A DNA stretch of 64,000 nucleotides from Cantharellus purpuraceus (Eukaryota > Basidiomycota > Agaricomycetes > Cantharellales > Hydnaceae). The notes beneath the pieces were generated by a model. That model was given only the letters and a program-made list of their open reading frames with translations, was not told the DNA's origin and ran no database searches. Every line of letters begins with the position of its first letter. The first letter of the stretch is position 1. Location of the stretch: NCBI GenBank assembly GCA_025174535.1, contig JALBUN010000001.1, positions 434,001 to 498,000 on the forward strand, written 5' to 3'. A program made the translations under genes and the position numbers. Shown piece after piece: positions 44,718 to 54,537 of this stretch.

Positions 44718-46389
44718 TTATACATTGCGTTTCCTTTTCCCCTTTCCCTTATCTACCTCAGGCTCCGTCTCCGACTCCTCATCACTCTCTACATCCGACA
44801 CCCAATCCTTCTCATCTCCCATGTCTGAATCCTCATCCAACAGGGCCATGAACTTCCGCAACCGACGTAACTCGGCTGTCTGACGACCCTCCAGAACCTC
44901 CTTCCGTTTCATTGTCCTCACCAAGTCTACTAACAACCCCTCTGTCCACTGAAGGTGCTCCGACTGCAGGTTAACCAGCCTGATAAGCTGGCCCACGGTG
45001 CTATTGGGTGCAGAGACACGCCCCGTACCTGCACCGGTCATTGCCCCTTCCGATCCGACACCACTACCCCCGGCTGCCACAGCACCCATCTCAGTCCGCC
45101 TCTTTGGTTGGACGACCCTCCGATTCCTTCTCTGCCCCTCCTTGTACCACTAGTTGGGGCTTGACGCTCTGACTCCGGGGATCGAACTTTCCATCGATCC
45201 TACACCCTCCTTTCCGACCCTGACAATGATCGCAGGACCGAAGGCGGCGAGTTGGGCCAGTAGGCCACATGCACTCCACACCCGCATCATGACATAAGTC
45301 GCAAGTTACGCTGGGTCCGCCAAATGGCTCCGTTGGAGCCAGAGCCTTGGGTGGTCCGCCCCTCCTCGCTGCGGCCTCCAAGCGTTCCCTCTCCTCCTCC
45401 TTGTCCTGCTGTTCTGTGGCCGCCTTCTCCATCTCGTGCTTGCGAAGCTGGATCGCCGACCTCGCGACACGCAGCTCCTTCTTATGGGTCGCCAACACGC
45501 GACTCTCCACCTTGCACCATATGACCCTCCGGTCTGCCTTCCGCTTCTCCGTATCAGCACTCGGGTAGGCCTTCAGTGAAAAGACCGCGATGTCGAGGTT
45601 CTTCTTGGTGGTAGTGGCATAGAGCTCCGCTCTTTTGCAAGCCTTGACCGCAGCTACCCAAGCCATCTCCTCGTAGGAATTCGAAGTAGGATCCTGCTCC
45701 GCATCCGTCCCAACATCCACGCCTGCCTCAGGCTCCGCATTTGCGTCGAGCTCCATATTGGCATCGGGATCCGCTTCCACCTCTGCCCTCTCCATCTCCG
45801 CCACATCATCTTCCTCAGCTGCCCCCAACTCAAATAAGGGCCGTGCCCGCGGACGTAACAGCGAGTCCTCCGCAGTGACAGTCCTCGAACGAGTCGTCTC
45901 CATCCATGTAACAGAGATGATGGCGACTTCCAGGGTCCCTGGCCATATGGGCACGCTTGGACTTCCTGGGTGGCTGGTTTCCCCTGCCCCGGTCACCTCC
46001 TCCTCTACCTCCATGGCCACCTCTAACTCATGCGCCTGCTCCTCCACTTCCTTCAGTCTTGCGGCCTCCATCGCTGCCGCAAGTTCCTTCACCATGCAGG
46101 CCCTCTCTGCCTTCGCTTCCTCCTCTTTCCTTCTCCGTTCCGTTTTCGCCGCCTCTTTCCGTCGCTGCTCCTCCTCCTCCTTCCGTCTCCGTTCTGCCTC
46201 CTCCTCCTCCTTCCGTCTCCATTCTGCCTCCTCCTCCTCCTTCCGTCTCCGTTCTGCCTCCTCCTCCTTCCGTCTCCGTTCCGCTTCCTCCTCCTCTTTC
46301 CGTTTCTGCTCCTCCTCCTCTTCCTTCCGTCAGGCCAAGAGCAACTGCTCAAGCTCGGCCACGCTCATGCTTGCCAAAGGGTTTGACAT
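44718..46389 (-). pseudogene. Antisense ORF of gypsy-B: Glu-rich coiled coil plus zinc motif
   Basis: This ORF lies on the strand opposite to pol, between the chromodomain and the 3' LTR. From ATG at 46389 it reads MSNPLASMSVAELEQLLLA, then a TGA (46330-46332), a repeated RRRKEEEEAE coiled coil, a long acidic/helical middle (MELDANAEPEAGVDVGTDAE), and a paired-cysteine region CDLCHDAGVECMW...CDHCQGRKGGC reminiscent of fungal Zn-cluster proteins. A frame change near 45090 leads to a C-terminal helical part (LIRLVNLQSEHLQWTEGLLVD) ending at 44718. Similar ORFs lie at 60858-61660 and, more distantly, at 53174-53738. Function unknown; DNA binding or regulation of the element is possible. Confidence 0.75.
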
Positions 46390-46529
46390 CGTTGAGGATA
46401 AGACCTCTTTCATGCCCTCCTTTTATACGTCTCCAGACCCCCAGCATAACTCCGACCGTGCCCAATCGTCTCACCTATTCAATCCACGGACATGAGGCCT
46501 CAGGGGCTCAGCCTTAAATGGAGAGATAC

Positions 46530-47069
46530 TGTTATGACTATATTCATTAACGCCCAGATCCCTGTCCGATCCACTCAGATCCCCACACATATGAAATCTA
46601 TACTCCATTTGGAAACCGCTACGTCTCCATTTACCTGTCCGATTGTCACCGCCAATTCCGCCCATCCGCCTCCGGTTCCGATTGATGCATCAGCATCACC
46701 ATAGGAACCCAGACATCCATCCCCGTTGGACTCGGACATACTCACATAAGGCTGTCGGCCTCAGAGACCCATCACCGGAGTAATTATTATTAGATTTCAA
46801 ATATGTATTTAAGTTGCCCAACTGGGGACTTCATTCCCCAGTTCGAATATCGAATCACACCTAGCTCCTACATCCGATCCTAACTCTCTAAGTCGTACTC
46901 CATCTCCAAAATCTCGGACACTGGTATTAGTGAGGGCGCAGCACATAAGCTGAAGCCAAGTCCGTTCCAACCCCCACGACGTACTCCAACTCCGACCCAA
47001 CCTCCGACCCAACCTCCGACCCAACCTCCGACCCAATCTCCGACCCCCAATCGGACCTAGTGCGTAACA
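46530..47069 (+). repeat. 3' LTR of plus-strand gypsy-B
   Basis: 540 bp, TGTTATGACTATATTC to TAGTGCGTAACA. It is about 13 bp longer than the 5' LTR because of an extra CCGACCCAACCT-type unit near the end. The sequence following is another LTR-B fragment, so no target duplication can be read. Confidence 0.9.
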
Positions 47070-47834
47070 CACACCCAGTTCCTAAGTCCAATCCTAACTC
47101 TCTAAGTTGTACTCCGTCTCCGAAATCTCAGACACCAGTATTAGTGAGGGCACAACACATAAGCTGAAGCCAAGTCTGTTCCGACCCCCACAACATACCC
47201 GACTCCTTCTCCAACTCCAACCAAACCTCCGACCCAATCTCCAACCCCCAATCAGACCTAGTGCATAACAATATCCTGATTGGCCATTCACTCTATCTAT
47301 TGCCAATCACAAGGCTACTGCCACTCCAACACATCCTCAAAGATACAATCCTGCACTTAACCAGGCTCTCTTGGATATTCACCTCCTGACTGTAGGCTTT
47401 TACATAATACTATTCACCATATCCACGTAGCATTTTCTGGCTCAGAGTTTATCTCCTCAGCCAACAATCAATCTTGACAGAGTTCAGAGTTGACAGAGAT
47501 GGAGTTGGGACATGGAATCAGAGGAGATGGAGTAGGAGGAGATCCAGAGTTCAGACTTGGTGTTACAGGATGTAACAATTGATATGGAAGCAGGGGACCA
47601 CAATAGTCAATCAGCCTTCAAGACCAACTCAGCTTCAAGTGTGGATATGGATGCAGGAATCAGCTCAATTGAGCCTTTAGATTCTGGCATGGAGGAGGGT
47701 GACATAGTGTCAGATGAATAATGCCAATGATCTCATTTGTAATCTTCAGAAAAGATATGGCAATGAATGGCAACAGCAGTTGCATGATCTTTGTGTGTAA
47801 TCAACCACATCACTGCTGTGCATTAATACTGACA
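47070..47834. repeat. LTR debris (families B and A)
   Basis: 47070-47270 is the tail of an LTR-B ending GTGCATAACA. About 47490-47577 is the end of a minus-oriented LTR-A, ending TGTTACAGGATGTAACA. The remaining text has no coding signal. Confidence 0.7.
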
Positions 47835-48229
47835 AACATTAGAATCTTGAACTCATGTGAACCAGTTGCCAGACTACTTCACACACCACTGTTACCTGCT
47901 TCAGAGTGTCACTGATTGGACAGTTGGATTCATCCACCTACTTCCTCTAACCTCTAAGTGCATTTCCCTCTTTTTGGAATATCTGGACCCCTAAGTGTCC
48001 ATGAACTCTAGGCCTGGGAAGTCATATTCATTCCCTGCTGCTAAGAAACATATTACCTTCCTGTGTATTGTCTGCATTGACCATTACAAAGGGTTGCAAC
48101 CAAAGTACAAATGTTAAATCATTTCTGGAGTTGTGCTGCAGTAGGATTTGATATTCTTCTCAGCTGTCTATCCACAGAATTGTGGTGATTTAGAGTTTGC
48201 CCTAATGCCATAATTTTTCAGGTTCAAAA
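47835..48229 (+). repeat. Partial LTR of family C, copy 3
   Basis: About 395 bp match the 3' part of LTR-C copy 2 (from TTAGAATCTTGAACTC through GCCATAATTTTTCAGGTTC). It ends exactly where the copied CCCH-gene fragment starts. Confidence 0.85.
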
Positions 48230-49110
48230 GCAGGGGGGAGGGAGGGGGGGGCAAGGGGACATAACCCACAACAAAAAAAAAGCAAAACAAAAGCAAAAAC
48301 AAAAAAAAAACCACAAAAAAAATAAAAAATGTCAATGAGGACAACAAGAGGTTGGAGGAGGGAAACCCAAACACCATGCAAAACAGTCATAGGCATAGAA
48401 TCAAGCAATACCATGATCCATGATATCACATATCCCAAGATCCATGGCCCAAGCCTAGCAAAGCTCAAAACACATTAAAAAAAATAAAAAAAACCTAGTA
48501 GAAGGATATAAACATTGTGGATTGCATGCCAGGTGAGCAGGTTGGGTTGGTGGGGAGAGAGAGGAGAGAGAAGAGAGAGAGGAGAGAAGAGAGAGAGGAG
48601 AAAGAGCAGAGAGCTTTAAGAGGACCTTGCAAATCCACAAAAACAAGTGACAAAAAAAATGAACAAAAAAAAACATCTGCAATCTGCATAGAAAAAAGTC
48701 AGTCATCATCAGAGATGGAAACCAAGAAGAGTCAAGTTACAAACTAGTGAAAAAAATGGCATGGCATGCTGGGGGTATATAATATGGTCCCCACCCACCC
48801 CACCTCTCGACCAGGCAGACCATGGCAACTAGAAAAACTGCACAAAAAGATATTATATCATAAAGGTGTGTGCATGTGTGTGGAGAGGTGAGGTGAGGCT
48901 CCTATGCCAAAACCTGCACCTCTGTCATCATTGGCTTGCCCTTTGAAGCCACATTTTCCTGAGCCAAGGCCATACTCCCATTCAGTGAAGAAGTGGCATG
49001 CATATTGACATGGGGGCCCATGCTGACACCATCAGCAGGTCCTGGGGTGGTGGTTCCTGTGGTGGTGGTGCCAGCCTGTGGTCTTACATCCTATGAGAGC
49101 CAAACCACTC
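48230..49110 (-). pseudogene. Diverged copy of the 3' end of the CCCH gene
   Basis: In reverse complement this matches the ankyrin/CCCH gene from the end of its last intron (GGTTTGGCTYTCATAG, about 8297) through the last exon (ending in the GTGCAGGTYTTGGC-TAG region) and into its T-rich 3' flank (to about 9300). The intron edge and 3' flank are present, so it is a DNA-level copy and not a processed cDNA. Most differences are CG changed to TG or CA. It is not functional: only the last coding exon is represented. Confidence 0.85.
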
Positions 49111-49451
49111 CACATCCCAATGTCTGATTACACCTGAGCTGTAGATGGAGTCCCCACCCATAGCATATTAGTTTCTCTATGCAACCATAACTTTTTCCCA
49201 GTCCATGTATTATAACAATATGGCCATGGCTGGTGTCATATGAAGTCTGGAAATCAACACGGCCCATGGAAACTCTGGCAAAGAGGCTGGTGAACAGAAA
49301 CCTAGTCAACATACAAAACCTGCCTCCTTCATGTTTCTACCTGAGAGAAGACTCCTGCTGCAACTTGGCACAAGTATGTTTAAGAGAATCTGGAGCTTGG
49401 CTGGAAGATACACCATGCTATGCTCCTGCTTGTAAACATGCCATCCAAATG
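49111..49451. other. Unassigned TE-region sequence
   Basis: No family recognised. A plus frame contains PPSCFYLREDSCCNLAQVC and related Cys-containing text, without a supported gene model. Confidence 0.35.
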
Positions 49452-51889
49452 AAATGTGGTGGTACTCAGCGCCAGTATATAGGCAGTTGGAATTGGAGTC
49501 GTTCCGAACCCTCATCAATAAAATCAAATAACTGACCTCTGCTCAATATTTTCATTGTTATAGTTTTGGTGCCATAAACTGGAGGTATCGGTTGTCGCCT
49601 CAGATCGATGTGAACGATTGCTCACTTTGGTAACGTGCCTCGTGACGCTCATTGATGTTGTTGCCCATGCCTTCGGCTATATTTAGTTGAGTCACGCCAT
49701 TCCTGGATACTCACCACCACCACCCTAGCCGAAAGTCGTTGAAGGACCGATAAGGTCTTTCAATGCAAGCTGTCGCTTCACGTTGTCATGCAGTGCAAGC
49801 GGGATTCACTCCATTTGTCGTCGACGCCTTGCATTTGTTCTATCGGGACTCTTCATCATTGTTTCGTTCCATCTCATTGCTGTCTCGACCCTGCGTAAGA
49901 CCATACCCATTCAGTATGAGTCGACTCAGAGTCATGCTCAACACTGAGGTCACACGCGAAGCGTTGATGTTCCGTCCTGTCGTGTAACGAAGTGGAATTT
50001 CCCCCTTGAAACGATCCGTGAACAGGTGCAACGGACTTGGATAAGACCCTCGGATACATCATTGCCTCACTGCCTCCCACGACTGCCTCCAGACCACTAA
50101 CTCCCTCGTCGGGATCTCAGCAGCCCGTCCCGTCCTATCACTGTCGTTATAGTCGATAGTGACAGTCTGCGAGACTAAACGGTTAGATCCCCCCGAGGAA
50201 ACTCTGTGATGGCGATTGTGGACGGAGGATTCAAATCATGATCCCCCGATGTGTTCCCTGATGACCCAAGTCCCGCCTGTTCGCGTTTAGCATCCCCTGT
50301 ACAGTCTATACAGATCTGTACGTACCCGAACGATGATCATTGAGAATGTGATCCCCTGAAGAAAGATCAGCGAGAACCAATCAGTCAGCTGGTACCGTGA
50401 CAACTTAAAAACGCGTACAATCATTGGGACCGACATGTCAAACACTAGTCGACAGTCACTCATCGTCAGACAAATGCATCAGGAAACCCCAGAGAAAGAC
50501 ATATCATACCAATGAAATGCGCGTCACTCTTTGCCAGGTACGTGGCAAGTAAAATCAATAGTGCGGTGGAATAAATCGCACCGCTCTCCAGCATGATCCT
50601 GATGACAGGCCGCAGCGAGTGGCCCCCGTTCTCTAATGGGATAGCGATGTGCACCCGCCAGATCCTGTACCTATAGCCCGCTTCCTGTTAGCATAGATCA
50701 ACAGAGTGTGTAATGTCACATACACGATCATGCACGTCGCCGTGATATTCAGGATCAACGATGAAGTGCAGAACACGGCTGTGCACACGGCCAGCCTGGG
50801 CAAGAAGAGCTGCCAGAGCGTTAGTCTTGGTTTGAGATGCGTGGTGGTCAGACTCACCCCAGAGGTCGTTGTACTACTGATTACCTCAATCGCGATTCCT
50901 GATGCTAGAACAGTCACACGAGACCTAAGGACAAAAGAAAGGAATATCAATACAGGACACACGTACCGATACTGCCACATAACATGAATATGGGCAGGGC
51001 GATTATCCTTCTTCTGCGTTCTAAAGGTGTATTGAGCACACATCAAAGTGAACGTCGTGAAAGAGACACACCACATACTATGAACAGACGGTATACCTGC
51101 AGATCACGAGTGAATCTTTCGACTTTCCGACAAGAAATGCCAACTAACGCACCAACAATCCGTCTGAGACAGCCGTCAGAGTGATATACACTCCAGTGCG
51201 CGCAACCTGCAATGTATGTTGCATGATGGTGTCTGAAGCAAGCAGGAACGGACGCGTACCTGTTTCCTATGGGAAGGCTGCATGTAAGCTGTGATACAGG
51301 CTGACCAGGCGTAGTTACATACCAGCTGTTGACCGACATGAAGTGGGCCACAAAGGCATTAGGGTATTCTTTGAGCACTGGAAGCAAGCCAGTAAAACCG
51401 TCTGAAATATAAATGTGAGGATCCAGCGAGAGGAGGAGCTGTATGTCTGTGTGGCGTACCCATAGTTATGCTCAAGTTTAAAGTATAGTGGACTAGAATG
51501 AGTGTCCACTGAAACTAAAGACTTAACAACTGCATTACGGTTGAATACTCAAGAACGCACCATGGCAAGCGCCGCAGTGAGAAAGAGACGGTTGATGCCC
51601 TCTGGGCGCCGTCTGAAAACACATGTAAGCCATGAAGGATTCTTAGTAGACGTGACAGCGGAGTGACTCACCCATATAGGAGGAAGTATATTGAGCCAAC
51701 AAACATAACCTGCATGTGCATGAGACGTTAGTGGTACAAATGGTGTGGGTAGCCCAATGGTGTGGTGCTTGCCTGGTATGCCCCAAATATGATTGATTGG
51801 CACATCAGCCCAACAAGAATAATAGTCAGCATTGCAATTGGAGACAATGACGATTGGGGTGGGGAGTGGGTGTAATAAGTATCTCGGAC
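49452..51889 (-). repeat. 2,438-bp inverted repeat, right arm
   Basis: Reverse complement of 16894-19331 with no indel and no difference in any segment compared. Matching stops at 49452 and at 51889; the bases just outside differ. The hairpin extension found outside the left arm is absent here. Confidence 0.95.
50175..51832 (-). CDS. Multi-pass membrane protein, copy 2
   Basis: Identical to the plus-strand copy at 16951-18608 in every exon compared, including LESGAIYSTALLILL and the end RGDLTV. The 5' flank beyond 51889 differs from that of copy 1, so the two copies have different promoters. On this side, sequence upstream contains a possible extra N-terminal frame (MPRNLSLKCYINTHLCR), which is doubtful. 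Confidence 0.75.
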
Positions 51890-52350
51890 CCCAACTGAGT
51901 CTACATAGGTGTGTATTTATATAGCATTTCAGAGACAGATTCCTGGGCAAACTCCCAAATCACTGGGTTTAGTCCCAGATCCCCACAGAGCAGGTTGAGT
52001 GCAACTACTATTGTTGCAATATGGAACATATCTGCGTCTATGGCTCACATGCGCTGTGTGATTTATCCACATTAATGTCCGTCACGGTGTGTCATGCCCC
52101 AACAGTGCCGTTGTTTCATGCGTTGTCACACCTTGCACATTACATAAAATAGTTTTCACCACTGCAGACGTATATAACATGTCTGCAGCTGGTCACTCAT
52201 CCTCAGCCATATCCACAATATACGGACTGAGGTGAGAGACATCAGTTCACTTTTTTCTCCAATCCATATTTATATTTGTGTCTGTAGATTGTCCTGTTCA
52301 GGTAACTACGCTAAGCCGTATCCACAATATATGGACTGAGATTGTCCTGT
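51890..52350. other. Unassigned; short direct repeat
   Basis: No gene. The sequence CCAYATCCACAATATA-GGACTGAG occurs twice (about 52207 and 52319), with GATTGTCCTGTTCAG also repeated. This could be the edge of an LTR or of the gag fragment that follows. Confidence 0.4.
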
Positions 52351-52917
52351 TCAGATTACAATAACTATATCATGGAAATGAGTGGCATACTGTGCACAAG
52401 AGCCTGTCTGATGGAGTGCATGCAGTTTATGAAGGGCCACAGACTTGTAATCAGGATCACCAAAATGGCTCTTAAATGCCTGTATGAAATTGGAGAAGTC
52501 ATTAAGAAGTACAGGCAAGTGCTTGTGCATGCCAGTAAGCCAGGCCTTAGGTGTGCTTTCTGAAAGGTAGCTTCCCATGTACATTACCTGTTCCTCATCA
52601 TTCACAAATGCATTTCTTTGAATTGTGATACCATCCTGAACTGCAAACAAAAACCCATCAACTTCATTGGGTTTACCTTTGAACATAGGCAGCTCCTTAA
52701 ACTTGATGGCAGGAGCATGGGAAGAAGAAGGAGGATTAGAAGCATGGCTGGCAAAGGCTGACATGGTGTTATATAGCTGTTGTTGACTAGTGGTAAGACC
52801 TTGAATGTAGGAAGAGTGCTGAGCAAGTGAATTCAAAATAAATTGCATCATATCTGAGTTGTCAGGAGTAGGGGTGGAGCTCTCTGTGGAACCCTTCCTC
52901 ATTGACTGGTCAGACAT
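52351..52917 (-). pseudogene. Gag fragment of another gypsy-like element
   Basis: From ATG at 52917: MSDQSMRKGSTESSTPTP, a helix (MMQFILNSLAQHSSYIQG) and the capsid-type segment FKELPMFKGKPNEVDGFLFA, MYMGSYLSESTPKAWL, FIQAFKSHFGDPDYKSVAL, typical of Ty3/gypsy Gag proteins. It stops near YATHFHDIV without a zinc knuckle or pol, so it is a fragment. The sequence differs from gypsy-A and gypsy-B gag, so a further family is represented. Confidence 0.75.
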
Positions 52918-53173
52918 GGCAATATGAATGGGGGGAGGCAGAACCAAACTGTGATAGCTACTAATAAGACTGAATAAAAAGATGAATTCTCAATAATGGG
53001 TTTTTCACTGGTGTTGGTTCTGCAAGGAACATGAGGCAACACCCTACTAATATACAAATAGTGAGCCCCTATAACATCTGAGACCTCCTTACTCATCATA
53101 TGGCCTGTATAGCCCATACTCTGACCCACACTCTGACACTAGTACTTACACTCTTACCACAACCTTGCTGACA

Positions 53174-53738
53174 ATGCCTACCACTGATGAACTTCACCAA
53201 CAATGACTGGAACTTGATAGGTCGATTGCTGAGGCAGAGGTTGTGGAGAAGAAGGTGGAGGGGGAGAGGAAGAGGAGAGAGGATAAGGATGCTTGCAAGA
53301 GGGCTGTTGAGGTTGCCTGAGTCAAGGCTAAGCACCAGTAAAAGGGCTTTGGCAAGGACAGTTGTGAAAGGCAAGGGGGTTTCACAGGAGGTGAATGAGG
53401 AATCAGAACTCAATCTCATCTGCAATACATGCATTAAACATGACAATATGTGTGGGTGGGTGACAGTGAGTAGATTAATGACTAGAGGTTTTCCTTATAC
53501 TGATTTTATTATTCTTTAGACTGGGAAGTCACATTCCTGCCTCACATGCCAGTGCTTCAGATTGAAGTGTGAAGTGAAAGGCAGCACCCCTCCATGTTGT
53601 AAGCATGATCAGGAGGAGGATACTAGCACTGACACAAAATTCATAGATACAACCATGGGAGTAATGGTGCCAATTCATTGTAATGTCAGTGATAGTCTTT
53701 TGAGTTTACATGATTCTACCCCTGAGATCACAGTGTGA
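53174..53738 (+). pseudogene. Decayed ORF with paired-cysteine zinc motif
   Basis: Starts MPTTDELHQQ, stop, LELDRSIAEAEVVEKKVEGE, an acidic/basic helix with further stops (TGA, TAA). In a shifted frame it gives ICNTCIKHDNMCGWVT. An intron (about 53467-53519, GTGAGT..TTTAG) then joins to GKSHSCLTCQCFRLKCEVKG. Layout (charged helix followed by C-x2-C...C and C-x2-C...C) parallels the gypsy-B antisense ORF, so it is probably the equivalent gene of another retroelement. Confidence 0.5.
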
Positions 53739-53919
53739 ACGTTGAAATCCTGTCCCCGCTCACTGAATCCTTGTGGTCACACTCCTGAAACGCACTCACG
53801 GGTATGAACACTTTCCTACTGAAATGGCCTCAGTAAGTTTACCACTTTTCAGTGTTTTTCCCACTGGATGCAGTGTGGTTCGTATCGCGAGTTTTCAGTG
53901 GTTCCACTTCCCACAGTAC

Positions 53920-54395
53920 CAGCGTTTGACGTGTTGGTCTCAATAATTGTACGTATTTTTAAGTTGTCACAGTGCCAGCTGACTGATGGGTCCTCGTTGA
54001 TCTTTCCTCAGGGGATCACATTCTCAATGATCATCGTTCGGGTGCGTATAGATCTGCATAGACTGTACAGGAGATGCTAAACGCGAACAGGCGGGACTTG
54101 GATCGCCAGTGACCACATCGAGGGATCATGATTTGAACCCCCCGTCCACGGTCGCGATGGCCGAGTTTCCCCAAAGAGATCTAAGAGTTCCAGTTTCGCA
54201 GACTGTCACTATCGACCTTGATGAACAGTAATAGCACGGGACGGGCTGTTGAGACGGGAGTTAGTGGTCAGGAGGGAGTCGGGGGAGGCAGAGAGGTAGT
54301 GAGGTAGTGATGTAGTTCCTTATCTGAGGGTCTTATCCAAGTCCGTTGCACCTGTTCACGGATCGTTTCAAGGGGGAAATTCCACTTCGTTATGC
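53920..54395 (+). pseudogene. Partial third copy of the membrane-protein gene
   Basis: Matches 18330-18797 with scattered substitutions: the last two exons (GITFSMIIVR is exact), the C-terminal tail region and about 190 bp of 3' flank, ending at GGAAATTCCACTTCGTTA. The stop region differs (CCAAAGAGATCTAAGAG). It abuts the RPN5 promoter, which suggests that this is the original locus of the gene. Confidence 0.8.
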
Positions 54396-54537
54396 ATGTA
54401 TGTATCCTAATTAGAGATTGTAGCTTCTCTAGCCACATCCAAATACTTACCTGTTTTGTTACCTCGTCGCGTGATAGTGACGTTGTCACATACGAACGCG
54501 TCACCGCTCCTTGTTCCTTTTGTTTCTCTTGGTCAAA

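Larger units (their letters stand above)
37270..47069 (+). mobile_element. Ty3/gypsy chromovirus B, plus-strand copy
   Basis: The most complete gypsy copy in the window. The 5' LTR is 37270-37796 (TGTTATGACTATATTC to TAGTGCGTAACA) and the 3' LTR is 46530-47069. Between them lie gag, protease, RT, RNase H, integrase with HHCC zinc region, chromodomain and an antisense ORF. Two LTRs of family C interrupt it (38356-39809 and 40948-42379), and the RT C-terminal half is lost at the second. Many stops make it non-autonomous. Confidence 0.92.

Noticed and set aside
45758..46517. Plus-strand Ser-rich and Pro-rich ORFs
   Set aside because: Mirror images of the Glu-rich repeat of the antisense ORF; no independent support.
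16894..51889. The whole 35-kb unit as a giant captain-type (Starship) element
   Set aside because: No tyrosine recombinase gene is seen at either end, and the arms are inverted repeats holding a membrane-protein gene, not element termini.
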